From Desarmillaria ectypa (Eukaryota > Basidiomycota > Agaricomycetes > Agaricales > Physalacriaceae), in the NCBI GenBank assembly GCA_030407005.1, contig JAUDYN010000001.1, positions 620,001-684,000 of the forward strand: a stretch of 64,000 nucleotides of DNA, read 5' to 3'. Shown here one piece after another: positions 37,875-49,285 of the stretch (positions are counted from its first letter, which is position 1; every line of letters starts with the position of its first letter). Both the position numbers and the translations under genes were made by a program. Below the pieces are notes generated by a model. The model made no database searches. It was given only the letters and a program-made list of their open reading frames with translations, and was not told the origin of the DNA.

Positions 37875-38555
37875 TCATTCTCCGTCAATGGTAGAATCTC
37901 CACATCTATCTAACTTGCGCTGGGACGAAAAGAACTGATCAGATTCAACCAGGTCCTGAAGTCTTTCACGACAAATGGGCCACACAGGATCCCATGGTCG
38001 AAGCTGAACAAGTCCCATGATATCCATTTTAATCCTCTCTGGATCAACACTTTCCCAATTGTTAACAGCCAAGATCATGCAAGCGATAACAAAGTTCTCA
38101 GGCTGATGAAGATAATCGAAGTATTGAGCAAAAATCATGGGTGCACTCCTCGATACCCATCCATGCAGCCCACTTACATATCCCTTAACAACTTTGACCA
38201 AACACGGATGGAATGGAATACGGCTGAACACCCCCAAGCAGCACATATCCAGGAATACGTCGTACGCAGTTCTGACATCCTCCCGGAGCCCGTATCCTAT
38301 GATGTCACAAATGAGATCGAACGACCTGAAGAGGCTATGGATCCGACAATGAGGATAGAACCCTTTCAGGAATAACAAGGACCGGGCTCTTCGTTCACTC
38401 TGTTCCCCTTTCATATAGTCGTCCCTGTAAGCGCTGGTCTTCTTGAGGCTAGAATGGAAATCCCGGACCTGCTGGATGCCTGTAGAGAAGGTTGTACTTG
38501 TTATTGAAGTTAGCATGTGGATTGTTGGGTTTTGGCAGTGGCAGAGGGGGGACAT
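37875..38555 (-). CDS. Hypothetical protein, helical, 3' exon well supported
   Basis: I do not recognise this protein. A long minus-strand frame with normal codon use ends at 37875. Its C-terminal 190 residues look like a real alpha-helical protein: FDLICDIIGYGLREDVRTAYDVF, HPCLVKVVKGYVSGLHGW, ENFVIACMILAVNNWESVDPERI and WDPVWPICRERLQDLV. ATG codons at 38555 and 38516 are possible starts. Alternatively the segment begins at a splice acceptor near 38485 (CTCTACAG), with earlier exons at 38600-38990, where a hydrophobic MVGSVFTILLVASL segment is open in another frame. The gene lies just downstream of the Crinkler/kinase-like gene on the same strand. Confidence 0.5.
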   Translation of the reverse strand: MSPLCHCQNPTIHMLTSITSTTFSTGIQQVRDFHSSLKKTSAYRDDYMKGEQSERRARSLLFLKGFYPHCRIHSLFRSFDLICDIIGYGLREDVRTAYDVFLDMCCLGVFSRIPFHPCLVKVVKGYVSGLHGWVSRSAPMIFAQYFDYLHQPENFVIACMILAVNNWESVDPERIKMDIMGLVQLRPWDPVWPICRERLQDLVESDQFFSSQRKLDRCGDSTIDGE

Positions 38556-39058
38556 CGACACGGAGGACCTTAAAAACAGTCCCTCCTGCACCTCTTGTTC
38601 ATTGTGTTCATGCAATGGTGGTAGTTTGGGTGCTGGAAGCACCCGCACAGACCATTGTGAAGGGACGAATCGTCCATGGATTTATCGGGCAAACAGCCGT
38701 GGCGGAAGCATCACAACGACTATGAGGGCCATAAAAACGGTCCCACCTAGACTTAATGGTCATGCTATTGAAGGAAACAAAGTCCCCCAGTGGGCTGGTT
38801 CCGTCGTGGACTTCGTCGCTGCCGTAGGGGTGGGTAATGGGGGTCAGTGGCAGTGAGGCGACGAGGAGGATCGTGAAAACGCTCCCTACCATACGTGAAG
38901 GTGGTGGGTGACATGGACGGAGTAAAAAAATTCTCATGACGTGATATAACGCTGCGTTTGCTCGACGTTCGTGCCATGTACAACTCCAGACCAAAGCACT
39001 AAAGTATCATGCTACAAAAAATGATTCATCCGATTTTTGCGTATCTTGGCTACACATA

Positions 39059-40926
39059 CTACAGTTGGTCAATCATAAAGATGTCATGCGCTTTATACAT
39101 CTTCTCCATCGCCCTTACCCCTGGGGCCCATTGTATCTTTTTGGACAGCCGCATTGGATACTCTGCCTCACCATCCTTCCCAGCCCAATCAAAATCAATC
39201 AGCTTGACTTTATCATCTCGCATGATCATGATATTCTGGTGCCGTAAGTCACCGAATACAAGCCCACGGTCATGCAGTTTGTGTACAGCCTGACGTACCG
39301 AGTCGACAAACGATTGCGGTGCCTTTCGACCTTGGTATCGAGTAAACGCGTTGGTACCCTCCACCTCTTCCATCACCACCATGCGAAGACTACCATATGA
39401 AGGTGCGCCGGTGGAAGAGTCAAGAACACCATGATAGAGGAGTTTGGGGGCCAAATCGGCATCAGCGAGAAGTTGATGTGCTTCAGCTCCGTATTGCTCA
39501 ACGAACTTGACAATAATACGAGTAGGGGAAGGGTCTGCTGTTTCTGCGAGAAACGTGACACAGAGGGTATCTTGTGGATCTGTCGGGCGGAGATATCGAA
39601 AAGAGGTAGTCGAGTTGTTCGAGGTATAGCTGTTGACATGAGGGAAGTAGCGAGGGTGTTCCATCGAGGTTACAGGTACAGGAGGTATGACCAGTGTATC
39701 CCAGTAGTTTGCCAACGATGTAAGACAGTCGCCGAAAACGTGAAAGAGCTGGGCTATTCGTCGGTAATGTGGGCTGTTCAGACTAAGATTGACGACCCTA
39801 ATGAGATCCGTCAATGGTTCGACAATGAACTTGTCGGTAAAGACGGCGCCGAAGACAGCCATCCAAGGACCTGCGACTGCGAGGATAAGCGTAGGGCAGC
39901 AGGTCGCATCTCTGTAAGTAGCGCGCTAGCAAAAGATCGGTTAGTTTAGACATAAGTAATAAGCATGTAACATTCACATTTGTTTGCGCCCAAAAACGGC
40001 GGACAGACAAACCGCCCTGAATGGAGGGGTCCGACCCTCCCGTTCCTATCTCATCCTTGATCTCGCTCTGCAAAAGGGCCACGCTATTTCCGTTCACTCG
40101 ATGCAGAATAGTACCATCAGCATCGGTATTATCGGAATTGACGATACGCTCGATGGGATAACCGATGGCCTCTGAGAGGGCAGGAGCAAGGGCTTCTCTT
40201 CGACGCTTTTCTCCCATCCTGTTGCTTGAATAAATAGCAGAAGACACATCAATGACTTCCACCGTGGCTAGCATAACTTTTTTAGGCACTGGGAGATCCT
40301 CTTTGGCGAACTCCGTCGATTATATAGAGAAATGGGTAGACCTTCGGTATTCTGAGGGTTGTCAACGTCGTAACGGCCATCGAAGATGGGTAGTTTCTTG
40401 CTTTGGTGGTCTTTGTAGTCTATCGATTTAGCTTGTCGGGAAGGCGTTGGTCCTCTGAGAATCTCGGAAAGCATCTCTTGGAAATCTAGCTTAAAGTAAA
40501 ACAACGGCCTGCAGTCATATCGGCACCGACACGTACTACGAGGTATCAGATAATGGATTTGATCCAGCATTTCTTCGGACTCTGGCGGCTCAAGAACGAC
40601 GACGAAATCGAGTAAAGCTTTACCAGCTTCGTTTGTGCCAGGCATAGAAAGCTCATCCGCTATTGATAAGCGGGTAGCACATCTTTCGATAGGACCAGTG
40701 AGTAGGCTGCGATTGTACCCCCAGTCGGAGACGGCCATTGGTTCTGTCAACTAATGATGCAAAGCTGAGCTAGGATTGTGGCAACATAACAACAGGCAGA
40801 TACCTTCCAGAGTTGGATGCTATCCAGTTCCCATTTGCCAACCCTCTTGAACATTGATGAGTCTTTGACTCGCTCGAAGACGACGACTATGGCTTGATCA
40901 ACACGAGGGACCCTGGTTTCATCCAT
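39059..40926 (-). CDS. Crinkler-like N-terminal header fused to a protein-kinase-like domain
   Basis: Exons read from ATG 40926: about 40804-40926, 40342 to about 40752, 39978-40300 and 39059-39925, with introns of about 52, 41 (40301-40341) and 52 nt (39926-39977). The N-terminal part (KRVGKWELDSIQLWKLTEP ... ADELSMPG ... DFVVVLEPP) resembles the ubiquitin-like header of Crinkler proteins. The C-terminal 250 residues are a degenerate kinase fold: GAEAHQLLADADLAPKLLYHG, VVMEEVEG, catalytic-loop-like FGDLRHQNIM, and DFD in KLIDFDWAGK in place of DFG. Such header-plus-effector proteins are common in agaricomycetes and are proposed to act in the nucleus or in conflict and signalling. The exact start is uncertain: upstream frames at 40887-40997 (MESFYCGIYDP) and 41257-40919 may be earlier exons. 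Confidence 0.68.
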
Positions 40927-41301
40927 AACTTGACGGAAACAGGCTTATACTGTTTGGACGTGGCGGGATCATAGATGCCACAGTAAAAGGACTCCATGGC
41001 TGAAAGGAAGCAAGTGATTCGAGGGCCATGTCATTGGCATCTGTTATAGAAACTCCTGGTATCACGTGATGACAGCATATCACTGTACTGCGACGGGCCG
41101 ATCCACGCGTGTACAGAAATCCAGAAATCCAGGGCATCCTAACTATAGCACCTATACCTTGGGACTTAATCGCTAGGCTCACCTCGGCTTGTCGGGTAGC
41201 CAATAATACAGTTTCAAACTCCGATGTCACATCTCTCGCGTCGTCCTCGCTCATCACCGACGCCTAGGCAGGGGCCGGTCACCAACCTGGTGTGATGCGA
41301 C

Positions 41302-41778
41302 TCACGCTGGCTCACATCCCTGTAATGTCAGTCGAATTGGATGACGAGGGTTTGATTTAGGGCAAGCTAACACTAACCTAACCCTCAAGGCCCTCATTGA
41401 CTTCCCCCCTCTCTCTGCCTTTGTGCAAGCTGTCTCATGGCCAATATCAATGCATGCACTCCCAGGCACATTCAGGTGTATCTCCTGCCATGAGCCACTC
41501 CACATTGGCACTGTTCTCACCTGCTGCAATGATGATGACAAACTGAAAGGAGTTCCAGCAAGATCTGGGCTCTGAATATGGGCACCTGCTGTATAGTGCC
41601 TGCATATCTGCCTACCTCTGTCACCCTCAAATGAGTCATGAAGAGTCTCATTCCTCCCTCCATGTGGCTTAGGGATCATACAAATAACATGAGTCTTTGC
41701 AAGGTAATAGAGGGCTGGAGCAGCAACTACATCTGGATATAATTTATCTCTTCTCATACAGTTGCATTCTTCAATCAT
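41302..41778 (-). pseudogene. 158-codon open frame of unknown, possibly transposon, origin
   Basis: The frame contains RDKLYPDVVAAPALYYLAK and MIPKPHGGRNETLHD, a real-looking protein segment, but it sits where CpG content collapses and relic retrotransposon sequence begins. No domain is recognised. It could be a fragment of a transposon-carried gene or of a decayed host gene. Confidence 0.35.
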
Positions 41779-42031
41779 TAAATTCTGCTTAGCAGAAGAA
41801 CTACCACAAATAAGTGAAAATTCACTAGCATATATGAGAGTGCAATTCTTCTATGCCTCTCACTATCTTAGCCATAGTCACTTGTTGTATCATCATTCTC
41901 TATGCTGACTTCATCTGACCAGTCAAACATCACACTGCATCTTCATATGGAATCATGATAGCAATATCTCAACAACCACCAACTCTGATAGCCACAGCCA
42001 TAGCCTACCAGCAACATGTTCTGTACACCCA
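41779..42031. other. CpG-poor repeat-like sequence
   Basis: No coding capacity, strongly CpG-depleted, adjoining the LTR at 42032. Probably decayed transposon. Confidence 0.4.
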
Positions 42032-42463
42032 TGTTAGACCTGAACTTTATATGATCCTGTGAGCATGTTAGATCTCAAGGCTTTCTTGCATTCAGATAAT
42101 CATCTATAAGATTCATAGCTACTGTTTATTGGATGTGATGAAGAAGGACTAAGTTTTTAGTCAAGTTCTGAGAGTGAAGTATTAATATAGATAAACTTTA
42201 GCCTGGGAAATATATAGCAAGAGCTATCCTACTTATATACAAAAACTGTGTAGCTAATAATAGATCTGTTGATAAGTTGTCCATATATGAAACAATAAGA
42301 AATGTCTATTGGGCAGGCAACTGTTGTGAGCCATAATGCAAAGATGAGAGCCATTCAATAAAGGCATGGTAATAGTGATGTGACAATTGATAAGATGTGT
42401 AATAGGCACTGAAGATAAGATAGGCATTTGAAATAAGATGAGATAAGCAGAAAAATCATAATA
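42032..42463 (-). repeat. 3' LTR of a degraded minus-strand element
   Basis: Begins TGTTAGA and ends in a decayed ATCATAATA where young LTRs end ATCGTAACA. It is followed by a decayed polypurine tract (reads as AAGGAGGTAA on the minus strand) and the last part of pol, as in the young elements. Confidence 0.65.
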
Positions 42464-42588
42464 TTACCTCCTTATTAAGACAGTTATCCTGACTGCCCTA
42501 TGCTTTATCCAGATACTTGGGTTCCTCCTTTGAAGAGTCATGTTGGTTGGCCCAGTATTTATTGAGTATGATCTTCTAACAGATTTTG
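42464..42588 (-). pseudogene. 3' end of a degraded pol gene, cut by the next LTR
   Basis: Aligns by eye with 51242-51365, the polypurine tract and C-terminal pol end after the chromodomain, but with many transitions. It stops abruptly at the LTR that starts at 42589. Confidence 0.6.
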
Positions 42589-42957
42589 TGTTATGATTTT
42601 TCCATTTTTCAATCTCATCTTCCATCTTATTAATCAGATTGCTATCACTCATCATATTCACTATTCATCCATGCTTCCTACTAATAATAGCCACCTCACT
42701 TGGACTGTTTGCTTACTACACCCCTTTCTTCTCATTTACACATGGACAGTTCTATACTTAGTCTTTTCACTTTACATATATAAGTAGTATAGTATTTGCT
42801 GTAGGTTCTGCATCTTTCAACTAATGTTAATTTCTATATCACATACCCTCCACACCAATCCACAGACTATAGTCATATCCCACAGATAATTGTCTGAGTG
42901 TGAGGCAGCCTAAGGGATTACATATATCAGAAGATTATATAGACTATGAGTCTAACA
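42589..42957 (+). repeat. 5' LTR of degraded element R2
   Basis: Starts TGTTATG and ends TCTAACA. Collinear with the 3' LTR at 48929-49285. Contains TATATAAG (42777-42784), and 35 nt downstream ATCTTTCAACTAAT (42812-42825), the presumed transcript start and primer segment. Confidence 0.85.
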
Positions 42958-42971
42958 ATTAGTTGAAAGAT
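42958..42971 (+). promoter_or_regulatory. Self-priming primer-binding site of R2
   Basis: The 14 nt directly after the LTR, ATTAGTTGAAAGAT, are the exact reverse complement of 42812-42825 inside the LTR. No TGG, as expected next to a tRNA-primed LTR, is present. Confidence 0.75.
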
Positions 42972-45375
42972 TTATATCTGCTTCTTCACTGCCAGCTGCA
43001 AAGAGGCCACTTATATGACCAACAAACCCCAATAGAAAAGAACTATTATCCTCAGCATCATCATTGGTGGCACCTTTCTACTCATCTTCTTCACTACACT
43101 TATATTTCTGATGTGGAGAGAAGAAATTTATAACTATCTATGCAGATAATAGGTCTTGTGACCATAAAGACCTTTCTCTTTTCCCCTTCATTATATCCTT
43201 CCCCAGAGACCAGCTCCTGTAAGGATGGATCTCTCAAGTCTGGTATTCTCTCAGGAGGAAGGCCTCCTCTGCCACCATATTATATTCATTTCCCAATTCT
43301 TCAACAAATTTCCAATGTGCCAGAAGATTACTCAACACTCCCAGCACAGGTTAGAATAATCCTCCACTGTAGAGAAATATGCACAGGACTTATGGGTTAG
43401 GTTCTGAACTCCCAGCAAGTCACCTCCCCCCTATGTGCCTGTCCATCCAGTTAGTGTATGAGTACAACACTCAAATAATGCTAGGATGGGTATACTCTAT
43501 CCCAATCACTCATATAGCCTTTAGACTGTTATTCAAAAATGTGGATTCTGGCCAGTTAATAGAGAGGACAGCAACTCCACATTTTCCCTCCCTCTCATTG
43601 AGCTCTCCAGTGACCCTAAGACTCTGGCCACTCCCAGAAATGCTAAAGACCCCTTTAACCTCTTAGGCTCCAATAAGCAATTGAGGCTAGAACTGCCTGG
43701 CCAAGGATTCATCTAGACATAGACAAGTATCTCACCCTCAATAGAAGAGAACTAATTTAAGGCCTAGGAGCAGGTGCAGTTGTATGCACCCAGATTTATG
43801 CCAATAGAAACTGGAAACTATATTCTCCTTCAGCAGAAGGCAGAATACCAGAATTATATCCCAAAATAAATAGTGAGCAATAAGAGTTGGAGAATGCTCT
43901 TTGAGTATTAGCCTGAAAAGAAGAGGACTGATCAGACCTCAATAAGAGAGAGACTGGGTTTTAGTAATTTTATATACAACTCAGGATTCTACATGGGACT
44001 GGAATCCTTCCAACCTCAATATATGCTATTATCAAACTATCCTCCTAATACTCTCATACATCAGCCCTAACCACTCTCAGACTTGTCACCAATCAGTTGA
44101 GTCTGATGATCTGGCTTCTATCCCTATTAGAGCTGAAGCCTTCTATTTACAGGGGCAGGAGAAGACTCTAGGACTAGCTTGGCTCCTGTAGAACAACTAT
44201 AACCAACTGCAGAAGAATAAATTCAGTTGGCCAAAGAATAAATAACCTAAAAGAATGATAGGTTAAAGAACTCTATCAAGAATTAAAGAAAGTAGAAGTA
44301 TAGTGCAACATTCATGCCACAATCTGGCAATTCCCAAACAAAGGTAAGAAGCTAGAATGAGGATAGTCCTGATAAGCTCCAAAAGGACCTCTCCCCAGCC
44401 AAGCACTCTCTGACCTCTATTCTAACCCTATCAGAAATGCACCCAATGAGGCCTCTTACCTGAGTATCAAACCCATCCTCATCCAACCCCCAAAGCCATT
44501 CAAAGGGGACTATGATAATATAAAATAATTTATAGGCAACTGTATTATCTATTTTGAAGTGTTCTGACACTATTTCCAGCTACTATCACACTTGGTGCTG
44601 TTTACTACATTCCATTTCAAAGGCCCCACCAAAGACTGGTGGGTCTACAAGAGATCTGAATACTGGGTCATAGATAGCATCAACCTGATATTCAAGCTGA
44701 GAAGAATTCATTGACATAGTCATATGATAATTTTGAGATCCCATGATTGAAAAAGTCTATAAGAAAAAGATATTCAACCTTCATATGGGCATGCAACTGG
44801 CAAGCCACTACTTCTAAAAACTGGAAGAAAAGGCTAAGCTAGCCAGAAGATGAACTAATGAGAATGAGCATAGTGCAATGATGAAAGCTGTACAAATGGG
44901 GGCCCTCTTCTCATACACCACTTTCATCTCCAACATGAGTGTCAACATTCCATGCTCATATCCAGAATAGAAAGAGCAGATTCTCCATATATATGAGGAG
45001 TGCTAGTGCAAATGGGTTTTTAATCAAATCTTGGGTATTCCTTATGACAATCAAAGAAGGGATGCCCCACAACCCCAAACACACCTCAGTGGCAAATAAA
45101 CTGCTGGAGTGTCAAGTTTGACAGCCCCCAAACTGGTGGCTAATGTGGGTCCTAGCTGGAATATGAACATGGGGTGATGAATGATATATAGCAGACAGAG
45201 GCAGCAAATAAAGATTGACCAATGAAAAGTGGAAGATCAATGCTTCCACTATAATGAGAAAGAACATATGGTGAAAGACTGCCTGAAGAAGAAGGAGTAC
45301 CAGGACATGCACTCAATGATAATTACTAAGAAGGAAGAGAAGAGTGAGACAAAGATAGAGGAGGTAAAAGAGTAG
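42972..45375 (+). pseudogene. Degraded gag gene of R2
   Basis: Aligns with the young gag. The gag core is readable near 44480-44700 (PFKGDYDNIK, FIGNCIIYFEVF, TKDWWVYK), and a zinc-knuckle remnant lies near 45240-45290. It ends at TAG 45373-45375, at the same place as the young gag stop. Stops and indels occur in every frame, and CpG is nearly absent. Confidence 0.75.
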
Positions 45376-48300
45376 GTTGCCAAGAGCTCAATTCCCCTTG
45401 TGCAACTGAGGACTTGATTAGTGCATCATTCTTTTCTGCTGGTTGGTCTCATATACTATCTATAGGATATTTGATATATATGCACATTCATAATAACAAC
45501 TTTGTTTCAAAACCAAATGCACCAAAAAAATTAAAAAACATAAACTGATATTACACACTTGCTAAGTGCAATGATACAAAAATATATCTGGAATCCCACC
45601 TCTCCAATGAAGTGCAGGATATGCCAGATGCTGCTGGCACTATAATATGGGCTATGCCCAGGATAGAGATGAGTTGATGGGATGCCTTCAGGCCTCTGAA
45701 GTCAAAAGTCTCAGCATCCTCATTTAAGGAGTTAAATCCTGCTTTATCAGGGCCTGTAGAGGATATCTCAAATATCTACTAAGGCTGAATAATGCTAGGA
45801 CCCTCCAACAATACTATAAAGATGACTATTTTCTGAGTCACCAACCTGAGGTTCTAGACTGAATCATACAACTTGAAAGAAAGAGAGAAGACCAAACTGT
45901 TGGAGGGTAAGACCCCAAATTGTTGGAGCCAATGATCTGGGTCCCTCCTACTGGCCCTGAGCAACCTTTTGCTATAAGAACTGGAGCCTACAGGGACTAT
46001 AATTCAGTTTTTCAAACCCTATTGAAGAGTATTAATATCCCATCGAATGACAAGAAAGCTGAAGAACAGGTGGAACCTGCTAGTGCCCAGATGGTAAAAA
46101 GGGGGCACAAGGTTACCATTGTCAAAGTACTTGATGAAGAAGATGACATGGCCTTTCTCTGCTGGAAAGCACAATAGATAAAAAAGAAACTGCCAACACC
46201 CAAACCCAAGGTACACTCTAATAAGAGGGTACTAGATCATTATTGGTACAAACCATTTAGAGTAGATTAGACTCTACACATCATCTAAACAGCTAAGAAT
46301 ATAGCTATCTCTAAGGCTACACTCTCCATATGGGTTCATCCCAAATGACTTGGAGAGATCACCAAAGAACTTATCCAGAGCCTACAGAACAAAGAGAACA
46401 ATGCATACAAGCTTTAAAAACCCATTTAGTATATTCAAGATACTAAAAGTTCCAGAAGAGACTTTATAGTTGACATACAACTCACCTCATATATGAGAAA
46501 AAAGACCCTTACTACCAAAGCCCTTCTTGATAGTGGCTATACTAAAAGCTCCATTAATCACTCCTATATCCTCACCTATAGCCTTGATACCAGAAAAGCC
46601 ACCACTCTCATTCTCATATACAACACAGATAGAACCCACAATAAGATGGGGAATATCACTGAGTTTGTTAAACTCTGAATGATAATTGGTAGGCATACTG
46701 AATGAATTGACCTGGCAGTCATTAACCTAGGCTTCAAATCAATTTATTTGGGCCACAACTGGCTAAAACACCATAACCCAGTTATCAACTGGAAAACTGG
46801 AAGAATGATCTTTGGACACTATCAATACATAAAGAACTCTCTCTAACTTCCTAATGCAGATAATGAAGACAGATGAGACAAAGAGCTGAAGGATAGCAAG
46901 ACTATTCTTGCCATTAATATGCAGGAAGAACTTATTATCTGGGCAGTACACTATACCAACAAATTGGCAGTAGCCACCCAGACTGATAAGCTGAAGAAAA
47001 TCTTTGAGGAATTAGTCTCTCCTCAATATCAAAGTTTCTGAGACTTGTTCTTAAAGAAAAGCTTTGATGGGCTGCCCAAACAGAAGCCTTGGGACCACAC
47101 TATCAAACTGGTATCCAATGTGAAGTCCATGTTAGACTGTAAGATCTATCTACTAAACCAAATTAAATAGGAGCAACTTAACAAGTTTCTTGATGAGAAC
47201 TTAAACTCAGGACATATCTGTTCATCTAAATCCCTCTTGACATTACTCTTTTTCTTTGTCAAGAGGAAAGACAACTCCCTTTATCCTATTTAGGATTATT
47301 GAAAACTAAACAAGATGACAATAAAAAACTGATATTCCCTGCCTCTGATTACAGAACTTATCAACAAGCTATGAGGCATAAAGTACTTCTCCAAACTAGA
47401 TATTTAGTGAGGATACAATAATATTTGAATTCAAGATGGGAATGAGGAGAAGGCAGTGTTTCATACTAAAGAAAGATGTAGAAAGATATATCAAGAGATG
47501 TGAAACCTGTCAGTGCACTAAGGCCAGTACACAAGCTAAGGCTGTGCCACTACACCCAAATACTATTCCTATCACCTCCTGGACTTATATTTCTATTGAT
47601 ATAGTCACTGGACTCCTGGAATCTAACAGCTATGATGCATTACTAGTCATAGTGGACAGATTTTCCAAAACTATCATAGCAGTCACCTGCTATGAAGAAC
47701 TTTCCACAGAGGGATAAGTGTAAATTCTTTGCAACCATATCTATTTCAAACATAGAATGCTCCAGATGGTTATCTCAGACTGTGGACCCCAGTTCATCTT
47801 AACATTTATAAAAGAGCTCTACTGAATGTTAAACATCACTCCAAATGCCTCCACCATCTATTATCCACAAATGGATGGGCAGACAGAATGCATCAATCAG
47901 GAGATTGAAAAATATCTCTGAATCTTTATCAACCATCAGTAGGACAACTGGACTGAGTGGTTACTCCTTGCCAAATTTGCCCACAACAACTGAGTATACT
48001 CAGCAATGGGCAAAAGTCTATTTATGACTCTATACAGAAGGAACCCCTGACTCATACCTGATGCAGTATGAAACACTCTGTTTGCTAACCTAACAGTCAT
48101 AGAATTCATGAAAACCATGGCACAAGTTTATAAAAAGGTGTATGATATGCTAAAGAAAGTGGCAGATTAAATGAAAAGACAATATGATACAAGAAAGCAA
48201 GTAGCATAGGACTATCAAGTTGGCAACAAGATCTGGCTAGACACTAGTAATCTTCACCTACCATGATCAAAGAAAAAACTCAATGACAAATAGACCAGAC

Positions 48301-48928
48301 TATTCGAAATCCTCAAAAAAACTGATATGGCAGCATATAAATTAAAACTACCACCATACTGGAAAATTCATTCTCATTTCAATGAAAAACTACTAACACC
48401 TTTTCTTGCCTCCACCTTCCCCAATCAACAACTACCACTGCCACCACATCCAGATCTTGTCAATAAATAAGAAAAATATAAGATCAAAGAAGTACTAGAC
48501 TTCTGAACCCAATGAGTATGAGCCAAGAAAGGACAATAATTGAGGGTAGTAACTGATTATCTCATTAAGTGAAAGAGATAGACTTAAGAACATAATTCCT
48601 AAGTCAGAGAAACTAAAATGGCAAATACACAGAAAGCAATCACTAAATATGAAAAAGGTATACAACAAGGATGAGGTATATATATTATCAAAATTATAAT
48701 ACAAGACAAAGTAATAACCACCATTCTCAACCACAAATATACAGAGAATAGAGACATAGCCTATCTGGCACAACAAAGAGATGAGATTCAATGTTGAGTA
48801 AAGAATCTGGACCAAAAACAATGGAAATCATTATTGGATGTGTACTAGGCCACCCAAGTCTTATCCCAATATGACACCCCTGAAGAAGAACCTTAGCAGT
48901 TGGGATGACTGCTTTAACAAGAGGGTAA
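45376..48928 (+). pseudogene. Degraded, internally deleted pol gene of R2
   Basis: Readable remnants in order: protease LLDSGYTKSSIN near 46530; the start of reverse transcriptase near 46980-47440; then an abrupt jump near 47450 from the RT segment to the integrase zinc finger (YIKRCETCQCTKA). Integrase core (DIVTGLLES, VDRFSK) and a decayed chromodomain tail follow. Most of RT and all of RNase H are missing. It ends at a polypurine tract AACAAGAGGGTAA abutting the 3' LTR. Confidence 0.8.
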
Positions 48929-49285
48929 TGTTATGATTTTTTCATTTTCAATCTTATCTACCATCTAATCAACTATCTCATCACCTATTATATTCATTGT
49001 TTATCCACAGCAATCATCTATTTGCAACCTTTGAATATATATTTCCCTTCTCATTTACACATGAAATATTTATAAATGAATCTATACTTAGTTTGCCATT
49101 TATATATATAAGTAGCATAGTTATTACTATATGCTCTCTATCTTTCAACTAAAGTTTATCTTATACCACATACTCTCTACATAAAGATCAGAAGACCATA
49201 GCTGTACCTGAGGGTGATTGTCTGAACATGAGATAGCCTGAAGAATTCCACATATCTGCAGATCATGTGGAATATGGGTCTAACA
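48929..49285 (+). repeat. 3' LTR of degraded element R2
   Basis: Starts TGTTATG right after the polypurine tract and ends GTCTAACA. It shares the CTATCTTTCAACTAA segment with the 5' LTR. The 5-bp flanks TTTTG (42584-42588) and CTCAG (49286-49290) do not match, so one flank has been rearranged. Confidence 0.82.

Noticed and set aside
41367..41386. Telomere-like CTAACACTAACCTAACCCT
   Set aside because: Only a few imperfect units within ordinary flanking sequence, so it is not a telomere tract and not shown to be an interstitial one.
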